From Acidimicrobiia bacterium (GTDB taxonomy: Bacteria > Actinomycetota > Acidimicrobiia > Spongiisociales > UBA5794): a DNA stretch of 36,750 nucleotides. Below the pieces are notes generated by a model that was not told the origin of the DNA, ran no database searches, and saw only the letters and a list, made by a program, of their open reading frames with translations. Where the stretch lies: contig JASJBC010000014.1 of the NCBI GenBank assembly GCA_030066715.1, positions 1-36,750 on the forward strand, read 5' to 3'. Position 1 is the first letter of the stretch. Each line of letters begins with the position of its first letter. Made by a program: the position numbers and the translations under genes. This document shows, in pieces, positions 30,375 to 36,750 of this stretch.

Positions 30375-31177
30375 CGGCGACTCTGAACCGCCGTATCGCT
30401 CCTCCCCGGCTGGGACGCATTCGCGCCCGCTACGTCCTCGAGCGCAATGTCCTCGTGTATCGCCGGTTGTGGCTCATCGTGTTCTCGGGTCTCTTCGAGC
30501 CTGTCTTCTACCTGTTCTCAATCGGCATCGGTATCAGCAAGCTGGTCGGTGACGTCATCGGCCCCAACGGGGAGCCGGTCGAGTACACCGCGTTCGTCGC
30601 TCCCGCCCTGCTGGCTGCCTCCGCCATGAATGGCGCCGTGTTCGAATCCACCATGAACATCTTCTGGAAGCTGAAGTGGGCCAAGGTCTACGACGGAATG
30701 CTGTCGGCCCCGCTCAACGTATGGGACATTGCCATAGGAGAGATCACGTGGTCGCAGATCCGCGGTGGCCTGTATGCCGCTGCGTTTCTCCTGGTTGCGC
30801 TGGTGATGGGACTGCTGCAGTCGTGGTGGGCGCTCTTGGCGCTGCCGGCCGCACTGTTGATCGGTGTTGCCTTCGGGGCTGCCGGGTTCGCCACGACGAC
30901 TTTTCTGAAGAGCTGGCAGGACTTCGACATGATCAACATGGTGATGATGCCGCTGTTCTTGTTCTCAGCGACGTTCTACCCGCTCGACGTCTATCCCCCC
31001 GTTCTGCAGGCAATTGCACAGGTCTCGCCGCTCTATCACGGAGTGGAGATCATCAGAGCGCTCACGCTTGGTGCGGTCGACGTCTCCATTTTCGGCCACA
31101 TTGCTTTCCTCGTGGTGATGACGGTGATCGGGCTTTCGATCACGGCCCGCCGCCTGGAACGGCTGCTCAAGGCCTGA
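30371..31177 (+). CDS. ABC-2 type exporter permease 2
   Basis: 268 residues from ATG 30371; the 602-residue track ORF (29369-31177) is this gene plus out-of-frame sequence of its neighbours. RARYVLERNVLVYRRLW, LFEPVFYLFSIGIGISKLVG, YTAFVAPALLAASAMNG and MMPLFLFSATFYPLDVYPP parallel permease 1 block by block, so the pair arose by duplication. Start overlaps the upstream stop (ATGA). A 28-bp gap containing a weak GGGCC stem separates it from the convergent DUF1648 gene. Confidence 0.93.
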   Translation: MTATLNRRIAPPRLGRIRARYVLERNVLVYRRLWLIVFSGLFEPVFYLFSIGIGISKLVGDVIGPNGEPVEYTAFVAPALLAASAMNGAVFESTMNIFWKLKWAKVYDGMLSAPLNVWDIAIGEITWSQIRGGLYAAAFLLVALVMGLLQSWWALLALPAALLIGVAFGAAGFATTTFLKSWQDFDMINMVMMPLFLFSATFYPLDVYPPVLQAIAQVSPLYHGVEIIRALTLGAVDVSIFGHIAFLVVMTVIGLSITARRLERLLKA

Positions 31178-31205
31178 GCTGCAACACGTCTCGCCGGGCC
31201 TTGTC

Positions 31206-32126
31206 CTATCGGGCCCGCTCAGTCAGGATCGCGTTGATCAGGCCTGCCCCGGTCTCCGCATCATCGACGGTGTAGACCAGATCGGTCGCGTCGTTGCGCA
31301 CCAGACGCAACGACTGGCCCGAACGCACCACGACGGCTCGCACGCCGGGACGCACGCGATAGCCCCATCCTCCGTAGGCCATCGGATTGACGACCTCCAC
31401 CTCAGCACGGCTGATGGTCTCCATCGGCACCGTCCACACCGGGAACCCCCACCATCCCAGGCTGACGACAACCCCTCTCGCGCTCACGGTTGTGCGGACA
31501 ATCGAGAACATGAGCGCGACGACCGCAATGACCACCAGCAGTATCGCCGACCAACCCCAGGTGAACACGGCGGCAATGAGGATCGCCACGGCAATGACGG
31601 TTGTGACCTTGCCAATCCCGCGTCCGGACCAAACGGCGCTGCTGGGTGCGGCGACGTCGAGAGTGGGCGAAGGAGAACTCGGCCCAGCCGGCTCGCTGCT
31701 CCGCCCCCCGGCGATGACCCAGCCAATCGCCCCGGCGAAGAGAGCAAGGACGATCAGACCGAGCAGCTCGATCCAGCCGACTTCGCCTGCATCCGACCAC
31801 GAGGCGGCGTCGCGGTTGGCAAGCACGGACAACCAGGAGACTCCAACCAGGAGAGCCCCAACCGCATACAGGCCTGCGATGAATGAGGGGGCTTCGAGTG
31901 GGGTCCGGCTGAGCACGCGACGCACCGCCACCGTCATCGCAACAAACAAACCGGCAAGGATCAGGAGGGCGACTGCGGGGGGTGCGGAACCGTTCGGCTC
32001 ACCACCCAGTCCCCAGTGGATCGCCATCGGGCTGGGGAGTGTGGACCAGTAGAGCACAAAGGGGAGCACGATCAGAGCAAGCAGCACCGCCGGGGCCAGG
32101 ATGAGGTTCAGCCAGGGGTGTCTCAC
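31206..32126 (-). CDS. DUF1648-domain membrane protein
   Basis: 306 residues. The first ~55 residues match DUF1648 (VLYWSTLPSPMAIHWGLGGEPNG), as in SdpI-type immunity and sensory membrane proteins. Four N-terminal membrane segments are followed by a Ser/Pro linker, two more segments (about 180-215) and a C-terminal ~90-residue soluble beta-rich domain (VRTTVSARGVVVSLGWWGFPVWTVPMETISRAEV-type text) resembling PH-like membrane domains. The ATG overlaps the GntR stop by 4 nt. GntR-YtrA plus DUF1648 is a recurrent pair; the GntR protein probably controls it. Confidence 0.82.
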   Translation of the reverse strand: MRHPWLNLILAPAVLLALIVLPFVLYWSTLPSPMAIHWGLGGEPNGSAPPAVALLILAGLFVAMTVAVRRVLSRTPLEAPSFIAGLYAVGALLVGVSWLSVLANRDAASWSDAGEVGWIELLGLIVLALFAGAIGWVIAGGRSSEPAGPSSPSPTLDVAAPSSAVWSGRGIGKVTTVIAVAILIAAVFTWGWSAILLVVIAVVALMFSIVRTTVSARGVVVSLGWWGFPVWTVPMETISRAEVEVVNPMAYGGWGYRVRPGVRAVVVRSGQSLRLVRNDATDLVYTVDDAETGAGLINAILTERAR

Positions 32127-32473
32127 GAGAACTCCTTCTTCAGCATCTCCACGACTTCGCTTTCGGACAGGCCGTGTCGTCCCGCCTCGGCGGCGAGCTC
32201 CTCCACCAACCGATGGACGCTTGCTGTGCGCACCGAGCCCTCGCGCACGATTGCACCGCGCCCCCGACGCAACTCGATGACACCCTCTTCACGAAGGTCT
32301 TTGTAGGCACGGAGGACGGTGTGCATGTTCACATCCAACGACTGCGCCAGGTCGCGAGCCGCCGGCAGCCGATCACCGGCGACAACCTCGCCGTCGGCGA
32401 TTGCCCGACGCACTGCACCGGCGATCTGGATGTAGAGCGGGAGACCGCTGTCTGGGTTGAGCTCGAGCAACAT
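32123..32473 (-). CDS. GntR-family (YtrA-type) transcriptional regulator
   Basis: 116 residues from ATG 32473 (the track's start at 32611 would read through the promoter). The winged-helix DNA-binding domain covers about residues 10-75: PLYIQIAGAVRRAIADGEV, GDRLPAARDLAQSLDVNMHTVLRAYKDL and EEGVIELRRGRGAIV. The short C-terminal helical part (~40 residues) is the YtrA-subfamily dimerisation region. A 25-bp palindrome overlaps the start codon, strongly suggesting autorepression. Coupled to the DUF1648 gene. In other bacteria YtrA-type regulators often control ABC transporters, and an ABC exporter operon lies immediately beyond. Confidence 0.93.
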   Translation of the reverse strand: MLLELNPDSGLPLYIQIAGAVRRAIADGEVVAGDRLPAARDLAQSLDVNMHTVLRAYKDLREEGVIELRRGRGAIVREGSVRTASVHRLVEELAAEAGRHGLSESEVVEMLKKEFS

Positions 32474-32496
32474 TGTTATAGCGATAGTATAACAAT
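32472..32496. promoter_or_regulatory. GntR operator and promoter overlapping the gntR start codon
   Basis: Perfect 9-bp arms ATTGTTATA and TATAACAAT flank a 7-bp centre (gcgatag on the + strand). On the reverse strand the arm and centre hold a TATACT -10-like box, and the palindrome runs into the ATG itself, so a bound repressor would block transcription of the gntR-DUF1648 operon. The site also lies about 52 bp upstream of menD on the other strand and could affect it. Confidence 0.7.
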
Positions 32497-32535
32497 CGAT
32501 GGTCACGGTCAACGACCGTCCGGCGGCAGCGCCGG

Positions 32536-32541
32536 TAACCT
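32536..32541 (+). promoter_or_regulatory. -10 box of a leaderless promoter for menD
   Basis: TAACCT is followed by exactly 7 nt and the ATG at 32549, with no ribosome-binding site. Confidence 0.45.
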
Positions 32542-32548
32542 GCTGCAA

Positions 32549-34225
32549 ATGCCGAATCGCCGCTTCGCCACTGCACTCGCTTCTGCCCTCGCCGACCTCG
32601 GCGTCCGGCACGCCGTCATCTCTCCCGGCTCGCGCAACACGCCCCTCATTGCGGGATTCGCCGCCGAGGGGCGTATCGAGAAATGGCCGGTGATCGACGA
32701 GCGCTCTGCGGGCTTCTTTGCGCTCGGCCTCGCCAAGGCTTCACACACGCCCGTCGTGCTTGCCTGCACCTCGGGGACGGCAGCCGTGGAGTATCACCCA
32801 GCCGTCGTTGAGGCGAGTCAGAGCGACGTGCCGCTGCTGATCCTGACCGCCGACCGCCCTGCCGAGCTGCGCGACGTGGGAGCACCACAAACAGTCGACC
32901 AGATCTCGCTCTATGGGTCCGCGGTCCGAATGTTCGCCGAGGCCCTCCCCCCGGATACGGACACCGCCCCGGAGGCACCCGGCGAAATCGCCATCGACAT
33001 CTGGGCTCACGCCACCGCTTCCCCACCGGGGCCCGTACATCTCAACCTTCCGTTTCGAGAACCGCTGCTCGAGCCGGCCACTACATCGCCGCCGGCGGTG
33101 ACGGCGCCGGCCGCGTCTCCGTACGAGCTGCCAGATCTCGACGACCTGGTGGACAGGCTCAACGGGAAGCGTGGGGTCATCGTCGCCGGGCGATGCAACG
33201 ATCCCGATTTCCCGGCGGCTTGCGCTGCCCTGGCACGGGCCGGCGGTTTCCCGGTCTTGGCCGATCCGCTCTCCGGGTTGAGACACGGCTCACATGTCTC
33301 TGCGCACATCCTCTCGCACGGTGATCTGCTCGCCACCGCCGGCGCCCTCGATGCCCATCGACCTGAGGTCGTCATTCGCTTCGGCCCAGTCCCAACCAGC
33401 AAGCCGGTGTGGAGCTGGCTTGCGGGGAACCCCGACGTCGACCAAATCCTCATCGACGAGCAGAGCCGCGATGCAACGAGCAGCGCCCGCACGACCCTCG
33501 AACTGGAACCGGCCGCTGCCGCTGGCTCACTTGCTGCGACCGTCGGCGCACCGACCGGCTGGCTGGACACTTGGGTGGCCGATGACGAAGCCGCAGCCGC
33601 CCGCGTCGCCGCCGCTCTCCGCGACACGGAGTTCCCCAACGAGCCGGCCGTTGCCCGAACGATCATCGACTCCCTGCCGGAGGAGTCGGTTCTGACGGTC
33701 GGGTCGTCGATGCCGATTAGAGATGTCGACAGCTTCGGTGGCACGAGCCGGCGCCGGCTCACCGTGCACGGAAACCGTGGAGCCAACGGAATCGATGGAA
33801 CCGTCTCCGCAGCGCTGGGGACGGCTGCATCCGGATCCAACGCGTTGGTCCTGCTCGGCGACGTCGCCATGTTCCACGACCTCAACGCCCTGGGCACAGC
33901 GAAGCAACTCGGCCTGCCCATGACCATCGTTGTCGTCCACAACGATGGCGGCGGCATCTTTCATTTCCTTCCGCAACACGACCCCAACCTGCTCAACTCC
34001 ACGGTATTCGAGACCTATCTGGCGACGCCGCACGGAACCGATTTTGTCGACATCGGGAACGCCCTAGGACTCGAGACCCACCGCGTCGATGACGCCGCAA
34101 GCCTGTCCGCCTTGGTCGCCACGACCGCAACGGGCCCGCGCCTGATCCAGGTTCACACCGACAGGGAACAGAATCTCGAGCTGCACCGGCGGGTGACCGC
34201 CGCGCTCGATGGCCTCTTCAGGTAG
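32549..34225 (+). CDS. menD: 2-Succinyl-5-enolpyruvyl-6-hydroxy-3-cyclohexene-1-carboxylate synthase MenD
   Basis: 558 residues. This ThDP enzyme joins 2-oxoglutarate and isochorismate. The N-terminal Pyr domain has HAVISPGSRNTPLIAGF and the activating Glu region PVIDERSAGFFALGLAKAS; then CTSGTAAVEYHPAVVEASQS. The PP domain has HGNRGANGIDGTVSAALGTA, the Mg-ThDP motif GDVAMFHDLNAL, and VVVHNDGGGIFHFLP. The track ORF starts at 32174 but that part is antisense to gntR. ATG 32549 fits both the family start and the leaderless promoter. Convergent with menF; their stops overlap within 8 bp (TCAGGTAG). Confidence 0.97.
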   Translation: MPNRRFATALASALADLGVRHAVISPGSRNTPLIAGFAAEGRIEKWPVIDERSAGFFALGLAKASHTPVVLACTSGTAAVEYHPAVVEASQSDVPLLILTADRPAELRDVGAPQTVDQISLYGSAVRMFAEALPPDTDTAPEAPGEIAIDIWAHATASPPGPVHLNLPFREPLLEPATTSPPAVTAPAASPYELPDLDDLVDRLNGKRGVIVAGRCNDPDFPAACAALARAGGFPVLADPLSGLRHGSHVSAHILSHGDLLATAGALDAHRPEVVIRFGPVPTSKPVWSWLAGNPDVDQILIDEQSRDATSSARTTLELEPAAAAGSLAATVGAPTGWLDTWVADDEAAAARVAAALRDTEFPNEPAVARTIIDSLPEESVLTVGSSMPIRDVDSFGGTSRRRLTVHGNRGANGIDGTVSAALGTAASGSNALVLLGDVAMFHDLNALGTAKQLGLPMTIVVVHNDGGGIFHFLPQHDPNLLNSTVFETYLATPHGTDFVDIGNALGLETHRVDDAASLSALVATTATGPRLIQVHTDREQNLELHRRVTAALDGLFR

Positions 34226-35537
34226 CGGCGAGGAGGGACAATAGGGGCTGGAACTTGAGCCGCGTCTCCTCGAGTTCTATCGCAGGATCCGACTCGGCGA
34301 CGATGCCATTGCCTGCATATAGCCGAGAGGTACGGCCGTTGAGCAAGGCGCAGCGGAGCGCAAGCGCAACGACGGCCTCGCCCGATGGGGTGATCCAGCC
34401 GACACCGCCCGAATACCAGCCACGGTCCAATCCCTCGACTTTGTCGATGAAGGCGAGTGCTTCGGCTCGGGGCGTGCCGCCTACCGCCGGTGTGGGATGG
34501 ATCGATGCAAGCACATCGCAGGTGCTCACACCGGGAAGCAAACTGGCGGTGATTTCGGTCGAGAGATGCTGCACGGTCGCCATCCGCCGCAGCGAGGGGC
34601 CATCCGAGTGAGTGAGAGCCTCGGTCAGCGGCCCGAGTCGGGAGACCAGGTCTTCGACCACCATCGAGTGTTCGGCTCGATTCTTGGCGCTGGCGAGAAG
34701 CTCCTCCCCAACGGCGACGTCGTCTTCGCCCTTGCCCCGTCGCGCCGACCCGGCAAGAGGGTTGAGCTTGATGTCGTTGCCGGAACGCGCAAGCAGTAGC
34801 TCCGGGCTGGCACCCACGAATGCCGAGTCTCCGACCATCGTCGCATAGACGTAGCCCGCAGGATTTGCGGCGCGCAGGTGGTAGACGAGGTCGAACGGAT
34901 CGGTGGCTCGCTCCGACTCGACCTGGACCGAGCGGGCCAGCACGACCTTCTGGAATGACCCGCCGCGAATCGCACCCACGGCCTCCGCCACCTCGGATTG
35001 CCACTCCGCCGTGGCAGGCACGGACTCAACCGTGTGCACGCCCGGATCTGGCGGCAGCGGTGCGTCCCAGGCGCTGAGACCGGCGAGCGTATCCAGCAGA
35101 CCTGCCACATCGGACCCGGCTCTGACGGCGACCCGCAACTCAGAGCCGTCGTGGTTGCCGACAACGGCGATCTCGGGAAGAACGACGTCCAGAGCGCCAA
35201 AGCCGGCCCACTCCGCTGCAGCGGGTCCGGTGGGATTGAAAGAGAAGCCGACAACGAGACGCGCCCGTGCCGCTGCGGAAGGCAACAGATCCATCTCTCG
35301 CTCGAGCGTTCTAAACCGGTCGGGGCCCGAGGTGTTCAGACGCTGGGCAACTCCCAAAGTCGCCATTTCTTCGCCCTCCGGCGATCGGAAGTAGGTGCTG
35401 TGCCCGAACAGCCGTGCTCCGGCTCGCACGACGGCCAGGGGGGCACAATCGACCGGGATCGAAGCCGTGCGCAGGTGGTCCGGGTCCCCGGACAGCTGGG
35501 TGCGAAGTTGGGCGAGTTGGTCGTGAGAGAGGAGCAC
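34218..35537 (-). CDS. menF: Isochorismate synthase (MenF-type)
   Basis: 439 residues. Converts chorismate to isochorismate, the entry step to menaquinone (a siderophore role is less likely beside menD). Chorismate-enzyme family motifs: FQKVVLARSVQVE (about 195), FVGASPELLLARSG, LNPLAGSARRG, LLASAKNRAEHSMVVEDL, VQHLSTEITASL, IHPTPAVGGTPRAEAL, and WYSGGVGWI near the C-terminus. The start is GTG 35537, with a TAGCAT box 8 nt upstream and no ribosome-binding site. It is convergent with menD, so the two partner steps are on opposite strands. Confidence 0.94.
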   Translation of the reverse strand: MLLSHDQLAQLRTQLSGDPDHLRTASIPVDCAPLAVVRAGARLFGHSTYFRSPEGEEMATLGVAQRLNTSGPDRFRTLEREMDLLPSAAARARLVVGFSFNPTGPAAAEWAGFGALDVVLPEIAVVGNHDGSELRVAVRAGSDVAGLLDTLAGLSAWDAPLPPDPGVHTVESVPATAEWQSEVAEAVGAIRGGSFQKVVLARSVQVESERATDPFDLVYHLRAANPAGYVYATMVGDSAFVGASPELLLARSGNDIKLNPLAGSARRGKGEDDVAVGEELLASAKNRAEHSMVVEDLVSRLGPLTEALTHSDGPSLRRMATVQHLSTEITASLLPGVSTCDVLASIHPTPAVGGTPRAEALAFIDKVEGLDRGWYSGGVGWITPSGEAVVALALRCALLNGRTSRLYAGNGIVAESDPAIELEETRLKFQPLLSLLAAT

Positions 35538-35545
35538 GAAAGACG

Positions 35546-35551
35546 ATGCTA
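35546..35551 (-). promoter_or_regulatory. -10 box of a leaderless promoter for menF
   Basis: On the reverse strand TAGCAT is followed by 8 nt and the GTG at 35537. The whole gap to the upstream gene is only 24 bp, so the -35 region would lie within the alpha/beta hydrolase gene end. Confidence 0.4.
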
Positions 35552-35561
35552 GCCAGCTATC

Positions 35562-36410
35562 TCACTTCAACCCGGCGACGGTGGCGGCAATCCGATCGGC
35601 AATGAGTCCCGGCTTCTCCATCCAGACGAAGTGAGAAGAGTCGGGCACGATTTCGTAGGTTGCATTGCCAAAGCGGCCCGTCAGCTCAGCGAGGAACTGC
35701 TCCTGGTGGGTCGTGGAATGCTCGCCGGCAAGGAGCAGCGCCGGCGTGTTGACCTCATGGAGCCGATCCCAGGCCGCATGCTCCGTTGCCGCCATGAAGA
35801 ACTCGGCCTCAGCTTCCGGGGTGCACTTCAGCACGACACCATCGTCGCCGTCACGCAGCCCGCCCGCCACATAGGCGCGCATGGCGCGATCGTCCCATCC
35901 GGAGAACGCCACCTTGCCGACGAAATTGGCATACGCCGCCTTGCGACTCGTGAACCCCGGCTTGCGTCGCCTAGCCCCGACCGACATCGGGTTGTCCGGA
36001 AACCGGCCGTACGGTGGGGGGAAGATGATCGGCTCCACGAGCACGAGGGCGTCAAACAGCCCGGGGTCGATCAGGTCGGCCAGCACGAGGGCTGCGCCTC
36101 CGGCCGAGTGCCCCACGCCTATTGCGGGAGTTGCCCCGCCGACCAACTCAACCACGTCACCGCCGATGTCCCACCAGTCGAACGGCGGATCGGGAGCAGA
36201 TGAGTCTCCGTGCGCACGCTGGTCCACAGCCACGGCAGTAAAGGTGTCGAGCCTCGTCGCCAGTTCGGAGATGATCGGGTCACACAGCTCCTTGCAGAAC
36301 CCGGTGGCGTGAACGAGCACTACGAGCGGATCGCCGTCACCCGTCGTCGAGTACGCGATTTCGACGCCATCGCGGGCCAGGAACGACCTGATCTCAGTCG
36401 TCGCCGTCAT
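35562..36410 (-). CDS. Alpha/beta-hydrolase fold protein
   Basis: 282 residues. Oxyanion region VVLVHATGFCKEL, VAVDQRAHGDSSAP, nucleophile elbow GVGHSAGGAA (Ser about 100), catalytic Asp probably in LLLAGEHSTTHQE or the following strand, and His in VPDSSHFVWMEKPGL. An enlarged cap (about 130-200) gives it 282 residues. It could be considered for MenH because it neighbours menF, but the HATGFCKE/WDIGGD pattern fits a general actinobacterial hydrolase group better. It overlaps the CBS/BON gene by 17 bp and so is probably co-transcribed with it. Confidence 0.87.
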   Translation of the reverse strand: MTATTEIRSFLARDGVEIAYSTTGDGDPLVVLVHATGFCKELCDPIISELATRLDTFTAVAVDQRAHGDSSAPDPPFDWWDIGGDVVELVGGATPAIGVGHSAGGAALVLADLIDPGLFDALVLVEPIIFPPPYGRFPDNPMSVGARRRKPGFTSRKAAYANFVGKVAFSGWDDRAMRAYVAGGLRDGDDGVVLKCTPEAEAEFFMAATEHAAWDRLHEVNTPALLLAGEHSTTHQEQFLAELTGRFGNATYEIVPDSSHFVWMEKPGLIADRIAATVAGLK

Positions 36411-36750
36411 CCAGACGCCAGGTCAGCAGATTGTTGACTTTGATCACTCCGTCGAGACGCCTCCCGAGCTCAGCCAGGAGACGGGCTTCGTTGCGGGTGC
36501 CGATCTCGCCGCTGAAGGTCACTACGCCGTTGGCGACCTCGACGTTTATGTCGTCTGGATCGACGAACAGCACGCGTCGCAGCAGATCCTCACGTATCTC
36601 GTCCTCGATGATCTCGTCCGGCCGCGTGAAGGCAGCGACAACATCGAGCCGCGAGATGATGCCAAGGCTCTTGCCGCCGGAATCCGTTACCGGGAGCCGA
36701 TTCACGTCGTTGATCACCATCATCCGGGCGGCCTCGGCGACGGTGGCATC
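36394..36750 (-). CDS. CBS-BON domain protein (N-terminal part outside window)
   Basis: The reverse frame is open to the right edge: DATVAEAARMMVINDVNRLP continues upstream of the ATG reported in the ORF track (36723), so the true start lies beyond the window. The visible 118 residues contain the end of a second CBS motif (VNRLPVTDSGGKSLGIISRLDVVAAF) and a BON domain (IREDLLRRVLFVDPDDINVEVANG... VVTFSGEIGTRNEARLLAEL). CBS-BON proteins are small, ligand-sensing or membrane-associated proteins with little defined function. It overlaps the hydrolase start by 17 bp. Confidence 0.9.
   Translation of the reverse strand, partial: DATVAEAARMMVINDVNRLPVTDSGGKSLGIISRLDVVAAFTRPDEIIEDEIREDLLRRVLFVDPDDINVEVANGVVTFSGEIGTRNEARLLAELGRRLDGVIKVNNLLTWRLDDGDD

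Noticed and set aside
29369-31177. 602-residue ORF as a single fused permease
   Set aside because: Its first ~330 codons are out of frame with the real ATPase and first permease; the true gene starts at ATG 30371.
31186-31216. GGGCC-type stem between the second permease and the DUF1648 gene as a bidirectional terminator
   Set aside because: Only about six base pairs with a long loop and no T-run; too weak to call.
35562-36410. Alpha/beta hydrolase as MenH
   Set aside because: Only proximity to menF supports it; length, cap size and motif context fit a general hydrolase better.

Overview
This window is GC-rich, gene-dense chromosomal DNA from an actinobacterium. An Acidimicrobiia-like lineage is my best guess, but only a guess: no rRNA or other marker settles it. 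The evidence is an F420-type luciferase-family oxidoreductase, an Eis-family acetyltransferase, a DUF222/HNH (13E12-type) protein, Thr-rich 'TTTTT' linkers in secreted proteins, a menaquinone pathway, frequent GTG starts, and many start codons lying 6-9 nt after a TANNNT -10 box (leaderless transcription). I see no rRNA, tRNA, CRISPR array, prophage or insertion sequence. Both edge genes (sufB on the left, a CBS/BON-domain protein on the right) run off the window.

Layout. 1-6.8 kb: the 5' part of sufB with a palindrome in its promoter, two hairpins in a gene-free stretch, a small Rossmann-like protein, an Eis-type acetyltransferase, an F420-type oxidoreductase, a cytosine-deaminase-like amidohydrolase with altered active-site residues, and a DUF222/HNH protein. 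6.8-13.2 kb: a nucleotidyltransferase-like gene, then the most unusual part of the window. A two-component system (OmpR-type regulator plus HAMP histidine kinase) sits between a divergent Thr-rich exported protein and a convergent five-gene operon. The operon encodes three single-pass exported proteins (one with a long Asp/Glu/Tyr tail), an ApbE-type FMN transferase and a minimal bis-heme ferric-reductase-like membrane protein. Matching 17-bp direct-repeat boxes (TTAGCG-N5-TTARCS, 11-bp period) precede both the Thr-rich gene and the operon, which suggests one regulon.

13.2-18.8 kb: a GNAT acetyltransferase and a PNPOx-like flavoprotein (coupled), a methyltransferase, a complete polar amino acid ABC importer (binding lipoprotein, permease, ATPase), and a class V aminotransferase. 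18.9-24.4 kb: a lipoprotein with PQQ-type beta-propeller repeats coupled to a membrane-anchored endonuclease/exonuclease/phosphatase-fold protein, an M3 metallopeptidase, and an EamA transporter.

24.4-35.5 kb: menaquinone genes menE, menB, menA, menD and menF, interrupted by a DUF402 gene coupled to menE, a VOC protein, an ABC-2 exporter with two different permeases, and a GntR(YtrA-type)-DUF1648 pair whose operator covers its own start codon. menC, menH and menG are not seen. The end of the window holds an alpha/beta hydrolase overlapping the CBS/BON gene.

Five of the seven convergent gene pairs overlap at their stop codons, and within operons 1- or 4-nt stop/start overlaps are the rule.
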